Source: an uncultured Desulfobacterales bacterium (GTDB lineage Bacteria > Desulfobacterota > Desulfobacteria > Desulfobacterales > JAFDCJ01). Taken from it: DNA of 26,677 bases. Below, piece by piece: positions 1 to 7,162 of the stretch (positions within the stretch are counted from its first letter, which is position 1; each line of letters begins with the position of its first letter). The notes under the pieces are model-generated. The model did not search any database. It worked only from the letters and a program-made list of their open reading frames with translations, and was not told the origin of the DNA. The stretch spans positions 1 through 26,677 of the forward strand of contig CALZJV010000061.1 in NCBI GenBank assembly GCA_945787595.1, in the 5' to 3' direction. Position numbers and translations under genes: made by a program.

Positions 1-57
1 GAAAAGTTTTTAAATCTAATCTTTTGGAAGAAAATACAGGCTAGGAATAAAACATTT

Positions 58-1569
58 TCAAACCGCCGAATTTAATACATCTTCAGCTCGCCCCTGACAG
101 CCTTCAATTAGCGTCAACCCTATGTAAGTTGTAACCCTGTTGGTGGCGGCATAGGAATCAAAGCCATGTTCGTGGAGTTTCATTCCAAACATTTTCTTTG
201 ACATCGGCTTGTCGCCATTTCCCTTACTCCATTCCTCGTAGGCCTCGTACAATGCTTTGGCCGTTACGTTTTTTGTGTCACTGACTACACAACATTCTTC
301 AATAAAGTTGCCGACAACATCCATTTCCGTGCGATATGCCTGGGTAGCAGCCAAAACTTTATCAGGCGGGTTTAAGCCTGTTTTCTGCCACTCAAGACAG
401 CCTTTAACCAACCATGCCAGTATTCCTGGCATTTCCTTTTTAAACATTTCAAGCATGGTACTTTTTGCCAGCCGCTCGTCTTTAGGGATACGCACCTCGT
501 ACGGGATAAGCCTTATGCGGTCCCATATCGCGTTATCAGTTCCTTTAATGATCGGTTTGTGGTTCGTACCCAGCCAGATTTTAAATTCCGGGTAAAACTC
601 GAACCATTCGCCCCGCATGAATCGAGCTGAGATCTTTTCCCCTCCTGAGATATCTTTGATTGCTGACTCGGCAAGCCTTCTGCCCTGTTCGGCTTCGGCC
701 GCATAAACGAATCGCGCCCCCATGAGCCTAGCGACATCGTTAGGAATACCATCGTTGCGTTTTACAAGGAGGGTTTCTGTTGGCGTGCGCATGGCGTAGT
801 CACCGCAGACGGTTGCAATGCAATCATTGGTGATTGATTTGCCGTTCGCTCCGCTCCCCCAACCGATAAAAACGACTCTCTCCGATGTGTCGCCGGTTAG
901 GCAATAGCCGAATGCGCGCTGCATAAAATTGATTAGTTTCTGATCGCCGTCCATGATTTTATCCAGGTGATCCAGCCAGGCATTGCAGGTGGCATTTGGG
1001 TCGTAGTTGAAAGGCACCATTTTGGTTATCAAATCTTCGCGCTTGTGGGGTTGCAGCTTGCCGGTTTTGAGATTGATGGTGCCGTTTAAGCAATTCAGCA
1101 ACCAGGGATTTGTGTCCAATTCTTCAGGTAAAACGGGTATGCCGGACTCACTTTGCGCCAGCGATAACATGGCCTTAATCTTACCATCAGATTCACACTT
1201 GCGGGTGTAATCGATATGTTTTTTGCGCTGTTCATCGTCGGCGATTTGGCTTGCTTCGGAGTACATTCTACGGATAACGGCCTTGCATTTGCGCTTGATT
1301 GCGCCGGTATTATCATTTGACCAGCGGTTCCCATCCCATACCAACCATTTTCCAAAAGGGTGGCAATATCGCAGGTCACAGCCGGCCTCATCCACCAGGC
1401 GCTCCGCGTTGCCCAAATCCGACCATCTATATTTCTTGCTAGTTGCCGTGCCCGCACGCTCATCGGCCGCTTCTACAATGGGATCATGTGGCTTCGTTTC
1501 GCCGTAGGCAAGCCCCTGCTGCTTTACAATTTTTTCGAGTTCTGCTCCGATTTCAAAAACATTACTCAT
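58..1569 (-). CDS. P4-family phage/plasmid primase-helicase (SF3 helicase)
   Basis: Replicative helicase of a mobile element, 503 residues. The N-terminal half carries a D5_N-like region, and a superfamily 3 ATPase core follows: Walker A GSGANGKS near residue 240, then a Walker B-like segment (RFVYAAEAE), then the WLGTNHKP sensor-type motif typical of P4/D5 helicases. The C-terminal ~90 residues look like the small winged-helix tail of this family. I place the start at the ATG at 1569: it has AAGGA six bases upstream and overlaps the stop of the preceding primase gene as ATGA, which implies translational coupling. An in-frame ATG at 1587 has no ribosome-binding site. It is the last gene of the minus-strand element operon inside the window. 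The primase zinc finger and Toprim parts seen fused in phage P4 alpha protein are not in this polypeptide. By family knowledge it unwinds the element's origin. Confidence 0.9.
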   Translation of the reverse strand: MSNVFEIGAELEKIVKQQGLAYGETKPHDPIVEAADERAGTATSKKYRWSDLGNAERLVDEAGCDLRYCHPFGKWLVWDGNRWSNDNTGAIKRKCKAVIRRMYSEASQIADDEQRKKHIDYTRKCESDGKIKAMLSLAQSESGIPVLPEELDTNPWLLNCLNGTINLKTGKLQPHKREDLITKMVPFNYDPNATCNAWLDHLDKIMDGDQKLINFMQRAFGYCLTGDTSERVVFIGWGSGANGKSITNDCIATVCGDYAMRTPTETLLVKRNDGIPNDVARLMGARFVYAAEAEQGRRLAESAIKDISGGEKISARFMRGEWFEFYPEFKIWLGTNHKPIIKGTDNAIWDRIRLIPYEVRIPKDERLAKSTMLEMFKKEMPGILAWLVKGCLEWQKTGLNPPDKVLAATQAYRTEMDVVGNFIEECCVVSDTKNVTAKALYEAYEEWSKGNGDKPMSKKMFGMKLHEHGFDSYAATNRVTTYIGLTLIEGCQGRAEDVLNSAV

Positions 1570-2195
1570 GTTGTTTCCTTCAGCCATTGCTTGAAATCAA
1601 AATCCGGCCGGAATAGTTGGTTGCGCCGGATTAGTTTGATCCCGTTTTTTCGGTGCTCCTGAAATAAGGCAAATTTTTTTGAGTCGTCGCCGAAGGTCAG
1701 GGTATCCAGCCAATACTCCCAGGTCGCCAGCGGTTGCAAAACGTCGGCGTATTCATCAAAGTTAGCCGGTGTCAACTCGGTCATGGCTTTGGACGTGGCC
1801 CGAACCAACATAGAGTAGTGATGCACGGCTGCCCGCTCCCACTCCCTGAAAAATCCGATTAATTCTCGCCGCCGCTGCCGTTTTTTATTCGCTTCGGCAA
1901 TTTCTCTCTTATTGGCCCTGGTCAAAAACCCCTGGCTGATACCTAAATGATTTAAAGCGCCTTTAAAATCCAGCCCATGAAAGCGCTGCATAAAATCAAT
2001 GACATCGCCGCTCTCGTGGCATCCAACACACTGAAACCTATTGCTATCGGGGTAGACAACAAATGAAGGATCTTTTTCACTGTGAAATGGACACGCCGCC
2101 TTATAAACGTGGCCAAATCGTTTCAGCTCGACTCCATGGCCCCGGATCGTATCTACGATGTCAATATCAAGTTTCCGTTGTGCGACAGGCGTCAT
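1566..2195 (-). CDS. CHC2 zinc-finger primase-like protein of the element
   Basis: A 209-residue protein whose N-terminal ~90 residues form a CHC2 zinc finger like the DnaG N-terminus: Cys and His in CPFH (residues 35-38 from this start), then CVGC about 20 residues later, followed by SGDVIDFMQ. Known CHC2 fingers let primases recognise single-stranded template. The rest (about residues 95-209) is basic and helical with no recognisable Toprim catalytic core, so alone it looks like a primase accessory or a truncated primase. The ATG at 2195 is preferred over the TTG at 2198 because AAGGGG lies just upstream. Its stop overlaps the start of the helicase by four bases. The neighbours suggest it supplies the template-binding half of a split priming system. 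Confidence 0.85.
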   Translation of the reverse strand: MTPVAQRKLDIDIVDTIRGHGVELKRFGHVYKAACPFHSEKDPSFVVYPDSNRFQCVGCHESGDVIDFMQRFHGLDFKGALNHLGISQGFLTRANKREIAEANKKRQRRRELIGFFREWERAAVHHYSMLVRATSKAMTELTPANFDEYADVLQPLATWEYWLDTLTFGDDSKKFALFQEHRKNGIKLIRRNQLFRPDFDFKQWLKETT

Positions 2196-2214
2196 CAATT
2201 CCCCTTAATTTTAT

Positions 2215-3210
2215 TCATTTAAGTAATTGCTGAACATGCTTTTTTACTATCTGCCGTTGTTCGTTAAGATATTTTTGGTGGTCATCAACTGCATCTACTG
2301 AAAGATACTTATTTATTGATTCTTCACACAATCGCCTGCCCATTTCCGGAACAACAACAATGGCATTGGCTTCGCACTTGCGCGGGCCGCACTTGGCCAA
2401 GTAGTTTTGAACATATTCCTTATTGTGGTCTGGATGCTTCGGATTCGCTAAATCCTTGCCACTCCCAGTTTCCAGGTTGTCAATCCAAGTAAGATTATTA
2501 TCTACGATGAAGTCATACTCCAAACCAAAACGATCAATTATTAGATTTGTCGCAAGCCAACCTGTAGCACCGTAAATCTCATCAAGATTCGATTTAATAA
2601 AATCGCTAATACGCAACCCTGCCGGGTCGTGGTCTCCGCAATATAAAAGCACGGGTGTCCGGCCTTCGTCCTCATTCTCTTTGAATCTAAAAATCATCTC
2701 TTTTCTTTGCCGGATAGCGGCCCAGCCTTTCGCCGTGGCAATCGGAATATTGTATTTTTCACAAACAGGCTCAAACAGGCTCCGCAAATCGATTTTTTCA
2801 ACCATCATTTGAATGTAACAATCCTGATCATCCCAGAACGATCTCGGGTAATAGTATTTGTGTTCATATTCCAGGCTCGCAATGATGTCCCTGGCCTGTT
2901 CTTCGGGTGTCCTGTAGTCAATGTTTTTTTCGATGCAATTAAAACCTCGCGCTTCTTCATGAACAATAAATCCATTCGGTAAAAGCCCATTTTTTCGGCA
3001 ATCATTGATTAAGCGCTGTGAATAGTCAAAATCACCTTTGGTTATCATGTTTCGGTTTTCCAGGATGTAACACCAACCTCGGCCGGACATCTTAAAGTCG
3101 ATTCCGCTGCTAATTCGAATTAAGAGTTGAATAAAAGCATATAGCTCTGAATCGTATCTCTCTTGAGCGTCTTTTGATGGTTTGCCGCGCTTGCGTCTAG
3201 GGATCTCCAT
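2215..3210 (-). CDS. Toprim protein resembling topoisomerase VI A subunit (Spo11/Mini-A-like)
   Basis: A 331-residue protein. The middle holds a Toprim-like fold signature: a glutamate in MVEKIDL (about residue 138), an IATAKGWAAI strand/turn, then the acidic YCGDHDPAGL motif (Asp about 193 and 195). The DxDPxG form and the order VEK - KGW - DxDPxG match Topo VI-A/Spo11 better than DnaG. The N-terminal ~85 residues look winged-helix-like and include GRGWCYIL, where a tyrosine sits two residues after W in a position reminiscent of the R-x-x-YY catalytic motif of Spo11. That correspondence is my inference. Single-subunit Topo VI-A relatives called Mini-A are known from mobile elements. Start: ATG at 3210 behind AAGGAG. 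It sits 20 bases upstream of the CHC2 gene in the same operon, so a role in element replication, recombination or nuclease action is likely. Confidence 0.7.
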   Translation of the reverse strand: MEIPRRKRGKPSKDAQERYDSELYAFIQLLIRISSGIDFKMSGRGWCYILENRNMITKGDFDYSQRLINDCRKNGLLPNGFIVHEEARGFNCIEKNIDYRTPEEQARDIIASLEYEHKYYYPRSFWDDQDCYIQMMVEKIDLRSLFEPVCEKYNIPIATAKGWAAIRQRKEMIFRFKENEDEGRTPVLLYCGDHDPAGLRISDFIKSNLDEIYGATGWLATNLIIDRFGLEYDFIVDNNLTWIDNLETGSGKDLANPKHPDHNKEYVQNYLAKCGPRKCEANAIVVVPEMGRRLCEESINKYLSVDAVDDHQKYLNEQRQIVKKHVQQLLK

Positions 3211-3228
3211 CAAAAACTCCTTAATTTG

Positions 3229-3414
3229 TTAAGTTTTTTCAGCTCGATCGCTCTGGAGTTTTAGCCATTCGAAAACTTCGGATTCATCAAACTTGCGGTA
3301 TTTGCCCACCTTGTAATGCGGAATTTCATTGGTTCTTGTTCGGGAATAAAGCCAGGATACCGGTACATCTAATTTTTCTGCCATCTCGTTAATGCCAATA
3401 AGATTTTGATTCAT
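3229..3414 (-). CDS. Helix-turn-helix excisionase/AlpA-like DNA-binding protein
   Basis: A 61-residue protein built almost entirely of a MerR/excisionase-type winged helix: a helix-turn-helix around INEMAEKLDVPVSWLYSRT, a wing with PHYKVGKYRKF, and a closing helix DESEVFEWL. This is the AlpA/Xis-like family that directs excision and switches on integrase genes in satellite elements. The ATG at 3414 has GGAGG five bases upstream; the ATG at 3426 lies upstream of that Shine-Dalgarno site, so it is rejected. It lies 19 bases before the Toprim gene and is the first gene after the leader terminator, fitting an early control gene of the element. Confidence 0.85.
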   Translation of the reverse strand: MNQNLIGINEMAEKLDVPVSWLYSRTRTNEIPHYKVGKYRKFDESEVFEWLKLQSDRAEKT

Positions 3415-3439
3415 AAAAACCTCCATGAAAAATTAGGAA

Positions 3440-3477
3440 ATAAAAAAAGGCTGCAACGTTAACCATGTCACAACCTT
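3440..3477 (-). terminator. Intrinsic terminator or attenuator ahead of the element operon
   Basis: Read on the minus strand, GGTTGTGAC (3475-3467) can pair with GTTGCAGCC (3457-3449) over nine base pairs including G-U pairs, with a nine-base loop, followed at once by a run of seven T residues. It separates the accessory gene at 3579-4190 from the DNA-binding gene at 3229-3414 on the same strand. It may end the upstream transcript or attenuate entry into the replication operon. Confidence 0.6.
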
Positions 3478-3578
3478 AATTCAGAAAGACTATCGAGTAA
3501 ATGAAACTAAATTTTGAAAATTATTTTTCGGAAATATTTTTCTTTAGGAAATTTTTCCAAATCACTCAATTAAGTTTC

Positions 3579-4190
3579 TTAGGGATAAGTAATGTCCATA
3601 TACCCCCCATTAATTAGTTTTAAATACTTTTTGTGATAATAAGCAATTAGTCTGATGGCAGATTCTGGATTTTTTTTGTATTTCCTTGGATCTATTATTT
3701 CAGCAATCTCTCGATTTTTTTTACCTTCTCCTCTCAAATCGCCGACCTGTAAAATAATATCGAAATCTACCATGCTCTTTTTTCCCTTTCTAGGTATCTG
3801 TTTTAATTCCTTCATTAAATGATAGCTTTCATCAATTATTTTTAGTACATATTCCTTAAGTGTATTGATTGAATTTATCAATTTGAAATCAATTTCAATT
3901 TTCAGCTTTCCCTCATCATCAAAAAAGTTATAACTTACCGACTTTGGTGATATCAATAAATAGCCAATTAAGTTCGCCAAATTTCCATAATGTGATGATG
4001 ATTCGATATTTTTTTCAATAAGCTCGTCAAATGAAAGGCTGGGATCTGGATAGTCAGTGGGCTGAGTATACGAAGGAACACCATGCTTTTTGATATATAA
4101 CCCATAGCCCTTTTTATAAGCAGGGCTTCTTCTTTTAAATTCCCACTGATATTTAGCCCACTTGTAAAAATCATAATTCTTAATTGACAT
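3579..4190 (-). CDS. AT-rich accessory protein with N-terminal WEFxRRxPxY motif
   Basis: A 203-residue protein of unknown function. Residues 1-35 contain YDFYKWAKYQWEFKRRSPAY, which resembles the WEFxRRNPxY motif of the transcriptional-regulator-like DUF6499 domain found in mobile elements. The middle is acidic and helical. The C-terminus has a predicted helix-turn-helix-like stretch (DLRGEGKKNREIAEII). It is visibly more AT-rich than the host genes. The start at 4190 has AGGAGG eight bases upstream; an upstream ATG at 4265 would run through a GC-rich non-coding-like stretch without a ribosome-binding site. It lies between the leader terminator and the element's end, a usual place for cargo or regulatory genes. 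A DNA-binding role is only suggested. Confidence 0.65.
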   Translation of the reverse strand: MSIKNYDFYKWAKYQWEFKRRSPAYKKGYGLYIKKHGVPSYTQPTDYPDPSLSFDELIEKNIESSSHYGNLANLIGYLLISPKSVSYNFFDDEGKLKIEIDFKLINSINTLKEYVLKIIDESYHLMKELKQIPRKGKKSMVDFDIILQVGDLRGEGKKNREIAEIIDPRKYKKNPESAIRLIAYYHKKYLKLINGGYMDITYP

Positions 4191-4310
4191 GATCCCGCCT
4201 CCTGTCGCGTCCTGAAAGATGTGTCCGGGGAAAGCGGTCCAGGAAAACCGCGTTTCGGGGTGCACTCCCTATCCCCGGAAACTAATAATATCAGAAGGTT
4301 AAAACTGATT

Positions 4311-4332
4311 TGGTGCTACCATTTTGCTACCA
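4311..4332. repeat. Tandem GCTACCA repeats near the element end
   Basis: GCTACCA occurs at 4315-4321 and again at 4326-4332, an 11-base period, about 130 bases inside the tRNA-half boundary. Short direct repeats near an attachment core are typical arm-type integrase or excisionase binding sites. The assignment is inferred from position. Confidence 0.4.
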
Positions 4333-4460
4333 CAATAAACAAATACAGGATAAAAAATCATAAATCAAGAAACAATGAAAATGTTGCTAAGGCCTTGTAA
4401 ATTGTGGGGTAAAGACAACATCAAAAAACAAGGTTGAAAACCGTAAAAAGTGCCGAGATA

Positions 4461-4518
4461 GACTTAAAATCCCTCGGTCCTAAGGGCTGTGCCGGTTCGA
4501 TTCCGGCCCCGGGCACCA
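4461..4518 (+). other. 3' half of tRNA-Leu(TAA): attachment-site scar bounding the element
   Basis: The sequence runs from a TAA anticodon loop (CTTAAAA) through the 3' side of the anticodon stem, a long class II variable arm, a perfect T arm (GCCGG at 4491-4495, TTCGATT loop, CCGGC at 4503-4507), the acceptor strand CCCGGGC (4508-4514) and ACCA. No matching 5' acceptor GCCCGGG, D arm or 5' anticodon stem lies upstream, so this is half a gene. Tyrosine integrases commonly recombine in tRNA 3' halves and leave exactly this duplicate. The orientation places the element to the left and the original chromosomal downstream flank to the right. Confidence 0.8.
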
Positions 4519-5038
4519 GCTCAATAAAAGATTCAGGAGCAAATATCCGGATTTTTTCTTCTCAATTCAGTTCCAACCCTATAAATCCATTTCAAATCTG
4601 TGCCCATTTTTCCCAAAGCGGGAATGACCTCTTTTTGTATTTTAAGTACGCCCTGAAAGTCGCACATTGATGCGGATCGACAGTTTACCCTATGGCCGAT
4701 GTGGTGCGGAAATGTTATAAGCGACATTATAGTCGCATCATTGAATTATTTTTTTGGTTCTAAGGTTGTCCCTTTAAACTAAACATGCCGCGATTGTTAT
4801 GCATTCCTCTGATTCCGAATCAACTCCCAGCATCTTCCATATGAAAAATTTGCCTTAAGACTCAACGCTGACACAATTCGGCAAACCACCAAACCAAATT
4901 TCTCGAATTTGTGACTTATCCCCCCGTCATAAAAATATCTCATATTTTTCTAAGCCTTTATCCCTATGTGCCGATAATTAATTTACAAAATAACTGTAAC
5001 GTCTATTACTGTTTGCAGTAAGGTTACTCAGAATAATT
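4519..5038. other. Gene-free stretch between element end and CheD-HDOD gene
   Basis: No plausible coding region is seen. The stretch is AT-rich with a small GCGAC/GTCGC hairpin at 4721-4736 that lacks an adjacent T run. It should represent the host DNA that followed the original tRNA-Leu, and its right end must contain the promoter of the gene at 5039. I could not identify convincing -35/-10 boxes. Confidence 0.4.
4996..5027 (+). promoter_or_regulatory. Nested inverted repeat in the leader of the CheD-HDOD gene
   Basis: TTACTG (5006-5011) and CAGTAA (5016-5021) form a perfect six-base-pair hairpin with a TTTG loop, flanked by a second arm pair GTAAC (4996-5000) and GTTAC (5023-5027). It ends 11 bases before the start codon at 5039, where no good Shine-Dalgarno site is seen. 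It could be an operator or a translation-modulating hairpin; neither is proven. Confidence 0.35.
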
Positions 5039-6397
5039 ATGAACAACTCACAGAAATACCATGTAGCTTCAGGAAGTTACTACGTCAGCCGGAATATGCC
5101 AAGAATCCTTCAAGCCTTTCTTGGAACCTGTGTTGGAGTTGCTCTTTACGACGAAGAAGCCGGCGTGGGGGGGTTGCTTCATCTGCTGCTGCCGGAACCG
5201 GTAAGTGAGGGAAGTTCATTTCAGCCGGAAAAGTATGCATCCACCGGAATTCCCATTTTTCTCAGGGCCCTTTATGACAAAGGCGCCTCCAAAAAACGGT
5301 TGAAAGCTTTTATTGCCGGCGGAGCCCTTGTAGGCCCCGTAGCAAGCAGAGATTTACATCTGGACATTGGCGGCCGAACCGTTGAAACTGTCATACGCTG
5401 TCTAAAGCAGGAAAGAATCCAGATCGCAAAATCGGAGACCGGCGGGTTCTTCACCTGCTGCCTGAACTTGAACATGCATAACTGGCACTGCAACATCGAT
5501 CCTCTCGGCCTAGATAAAGTGTCAAATGCAACCGGAAGTTGTGTCCCCTCTGTCCATGAAATTGAGCTGGCCATGGAAGGAATACAACCGATCCCTCAAG
5601 TGGTGTTGAAAATTTTGAGACTGATCAATCAGGAAGAGCATGACATCAAAGAATTGACCGAAGAAATCCGCCAAGACCAGGTCATCTGCGCCAGAACACT
5701 AAAATTCTGCAATAGTGCCATTTTTGCAGGTAAAATAAAAATTGACTCTCTTGACCATGCCCTGACTTTTTTAGGGCTTAAAAATCTCGTAAAATTGGTT
5801 GTTTCCACATCGATGGGTAGTTTTTATGGTCGCTCGGCTTCAGGATATTCACTTTGCAAGGGCGGCCTTTATCATCACTCCGTCGGCACAGCCATCATCT
5901 CTGAAAAGCTGGCTAATTTGACCGCGAAAGTGAAACCGGGCTTAGCTTATACTGCGGGCCTTCTCCACGATATTGGAAAGGTGGTACTCGATCAGCATAT
6001 AGCCGCGGCCTATCCTCTATTTTATCGCCAACTGTTTGAAGAAGAAAACGATTTTTCAGAAGCGGAAAAAACAATTCTGGGTGTCGATCATACAGAAGTC
6101 GGTCGTGATCTTGCTTTGAGATGGTCATTGCCCGATTCGTTGATCGACACCATCGAGCATCACCACAAACCAGAAGACGCCGAGCAAAACTCTAGACTGA
6201 CGCATATTGTTTACCTGGCAGATCTTCTCATGTCCAGATTTCACACCGGTTTGGAACTGGATCGGCTGGGTACCGAAACACTTTCTTCAAGATTGAGAAC
6301 TATCGGCTTTTCTATTGAAAAATTTTCCGATATCGTGGATTTGATCCCCTCCGAGGCATTTAAATCAGAGCCGGAACTGTTGTTGACAAAAGGATAG
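5039..6397 (+). CDS. CheD-HDOD fusion protein (deamidase domain plus HDOD signalling domain)
   Basis: A 452-residue soluble protein. Residues ~8-150 form a CheD-like domain: LGTCVGVALYD with Cys31 and GGLLHLLLP with His48 match the catalytic Cys and His of chemoreceptor glutamine deamidases, and FIAGGALVGP matches the conserved GGA strand. Residues ~172-370 form an HDOD domain: IPQVVLKIL, a helical repeat region, YHHSVGTA, then an intact LLHDIGK metal-type motif (His310, Asp311) and IEHHHKP. CheD normally deamidates or demethylates receptors and partners with CheC; HDOD proteins link cell-cycle, motility and c-di-GMP signals. No che genes surround it. The fusion suggests HDOD output under CheD-type sensing or recruitment to receptors. 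The ribosome-binding site is weak. Confidence 0.85.
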   Translation: MNNSQKYHVASGSYYVSRNMPRILQAFLGTCVGVALYDEEAGVGGLLHLLLPEPVSEGSSFQPEKYASTGIPIFLRALYDKGASKKRLKAFIAGGALVGPVASRDLHLDIGGRTVETVIRCLKQERIQIAKSETGGFFTCCLNLNMHNWHCNIDPLGLDKVSNATGSCVPSVHEIELAMEGIQPIPQVVLKILRLINQEEHDIKELTEEIRQDQVICARTLKFCNSAIFAGKIKIDSLDHALTFLGLKNLVKLVVSTSMGSFYGRSASGYSLCKGGLYHHSVGTAIISEKLANLTAKVKPGLAYTAGLLHDIGKVVLDQHIAAAYPLFYRQLFEEENDFSEAEKTILGVDHTEVGRDLALRWSLPDSLIDTIEHHHKPEDAEQNSRLTHIVYLADLLMSRFHTGLELDRLGTETLSSRLRTIGFSIEKFSDIVDLIPSEAFKSEPELLLTKG

Positions 6398-6554
6398 ACG
6401 GAAAAACCGTCCAAAAGGACGCAGATTTAACTCCCTAGAAACCGATTCAAAGCGCTTTCAGAAAATCCTCATTTGCTCTCATCCCTTGCCTTATCGACAG
6501 TTACTAACGCGGTAATAATTATTTAGACATGGTTTGCTATGATTTAAATGTTGT

Positions 6555-6892
6555 ATTCACCGCAGAGCCGCAAAGAGCGCAGAGCCCTTATATTTTTCAT
6601 TTGCCGATGACCTGCCGTCGCTCAGGCGATGGCAAGGCAGGTTACCGGCAAATGAAAATCTGCAAGCACTCCGTGCTGTTTTCACTAGAAACTCGCAATT
6701 AGAGTACCGTTAAAAGATGCAATGAATGCAATTTTGCCCGAGGGCTGTGTTTTTTTCACTTTCTGGCGGCCAACCTTAAAATTGTAATAATCGAATGGTT
6801 ATCCCGTCTCAGTGGGACCTCTCAGCAGAAAGTGAAAATCCAAATCAACTCTGCGTCCTCGGCGACTTGAGCACAGCGGGCGGTGAAAGTAT
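6555..6892. repeat. Large nested inverted-repeat element in a gene-free stretch
   Basis: The 765-base gap 6398-7162 has no credible gene but holds this composite repeat. The outer arms are ATTCACCGCAGAG... at 6555 and its approximate complement ending ...GCGGTGAAAGTAT at 6892. Inside are two hairpins: arms 6594-6616 and 6636-6658 (21 of 23 positions complementary, containing CATTTGCCG/CGGCAAATG), and arms 6753-6768 and 6823-6838 (TTTTCACTTTCTG with CAGAAAGTGAAAA). The CCGCAGAG...CGCAGAG style of outer arm resembles intergenic repeats common in deltaproteobacterial genomes. It looks like a MITE-type or mosaic insertion. An in-frame stretch at 6957-7238 overlapping the next gene looks spurious. 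Confidence 0.65.
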
Positions 6893-7162
6893 ATAAACCA
6901 CAATCCGTCTTAGTTATTTCAGCTTTCGAATATAAGTCAAGTGTGTCTAGATAAAAATGAACTTATTAGTAATCATGCAATATTTGCTCGTCTTCTGTCT
7001 CCCTGAAATTGCGCTTGGACTCAATAAAGCGAAGATGCACTTCCTAATCAAATTCCAAGAACCGGCTCAAGAAATCAAAAAACAGGCCGATACATCATTG
7101 GAGGTAAAATGCAAGCGGCATCTGCTTTTAAATATTGTAAAAATAAAGAATTACGGTGAAAA

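Noticed and set aside
4461..4518. A complete tRNA gene
   Set aside because: The 5' acceptor strand, D arm and 5' anticodon stem are absent upstream.
4434..4670. Plus-strand open frame of 78 codons across the tRNA half
   Set aside because: It runs through tRNA sequence, has no ribosome-binding site and its residues look random.
6397..6411. GACGG/CCGTC hairpin as terminator of the CheD-HDOD gene
   Set aside because: Five pairs only and no T run follows.
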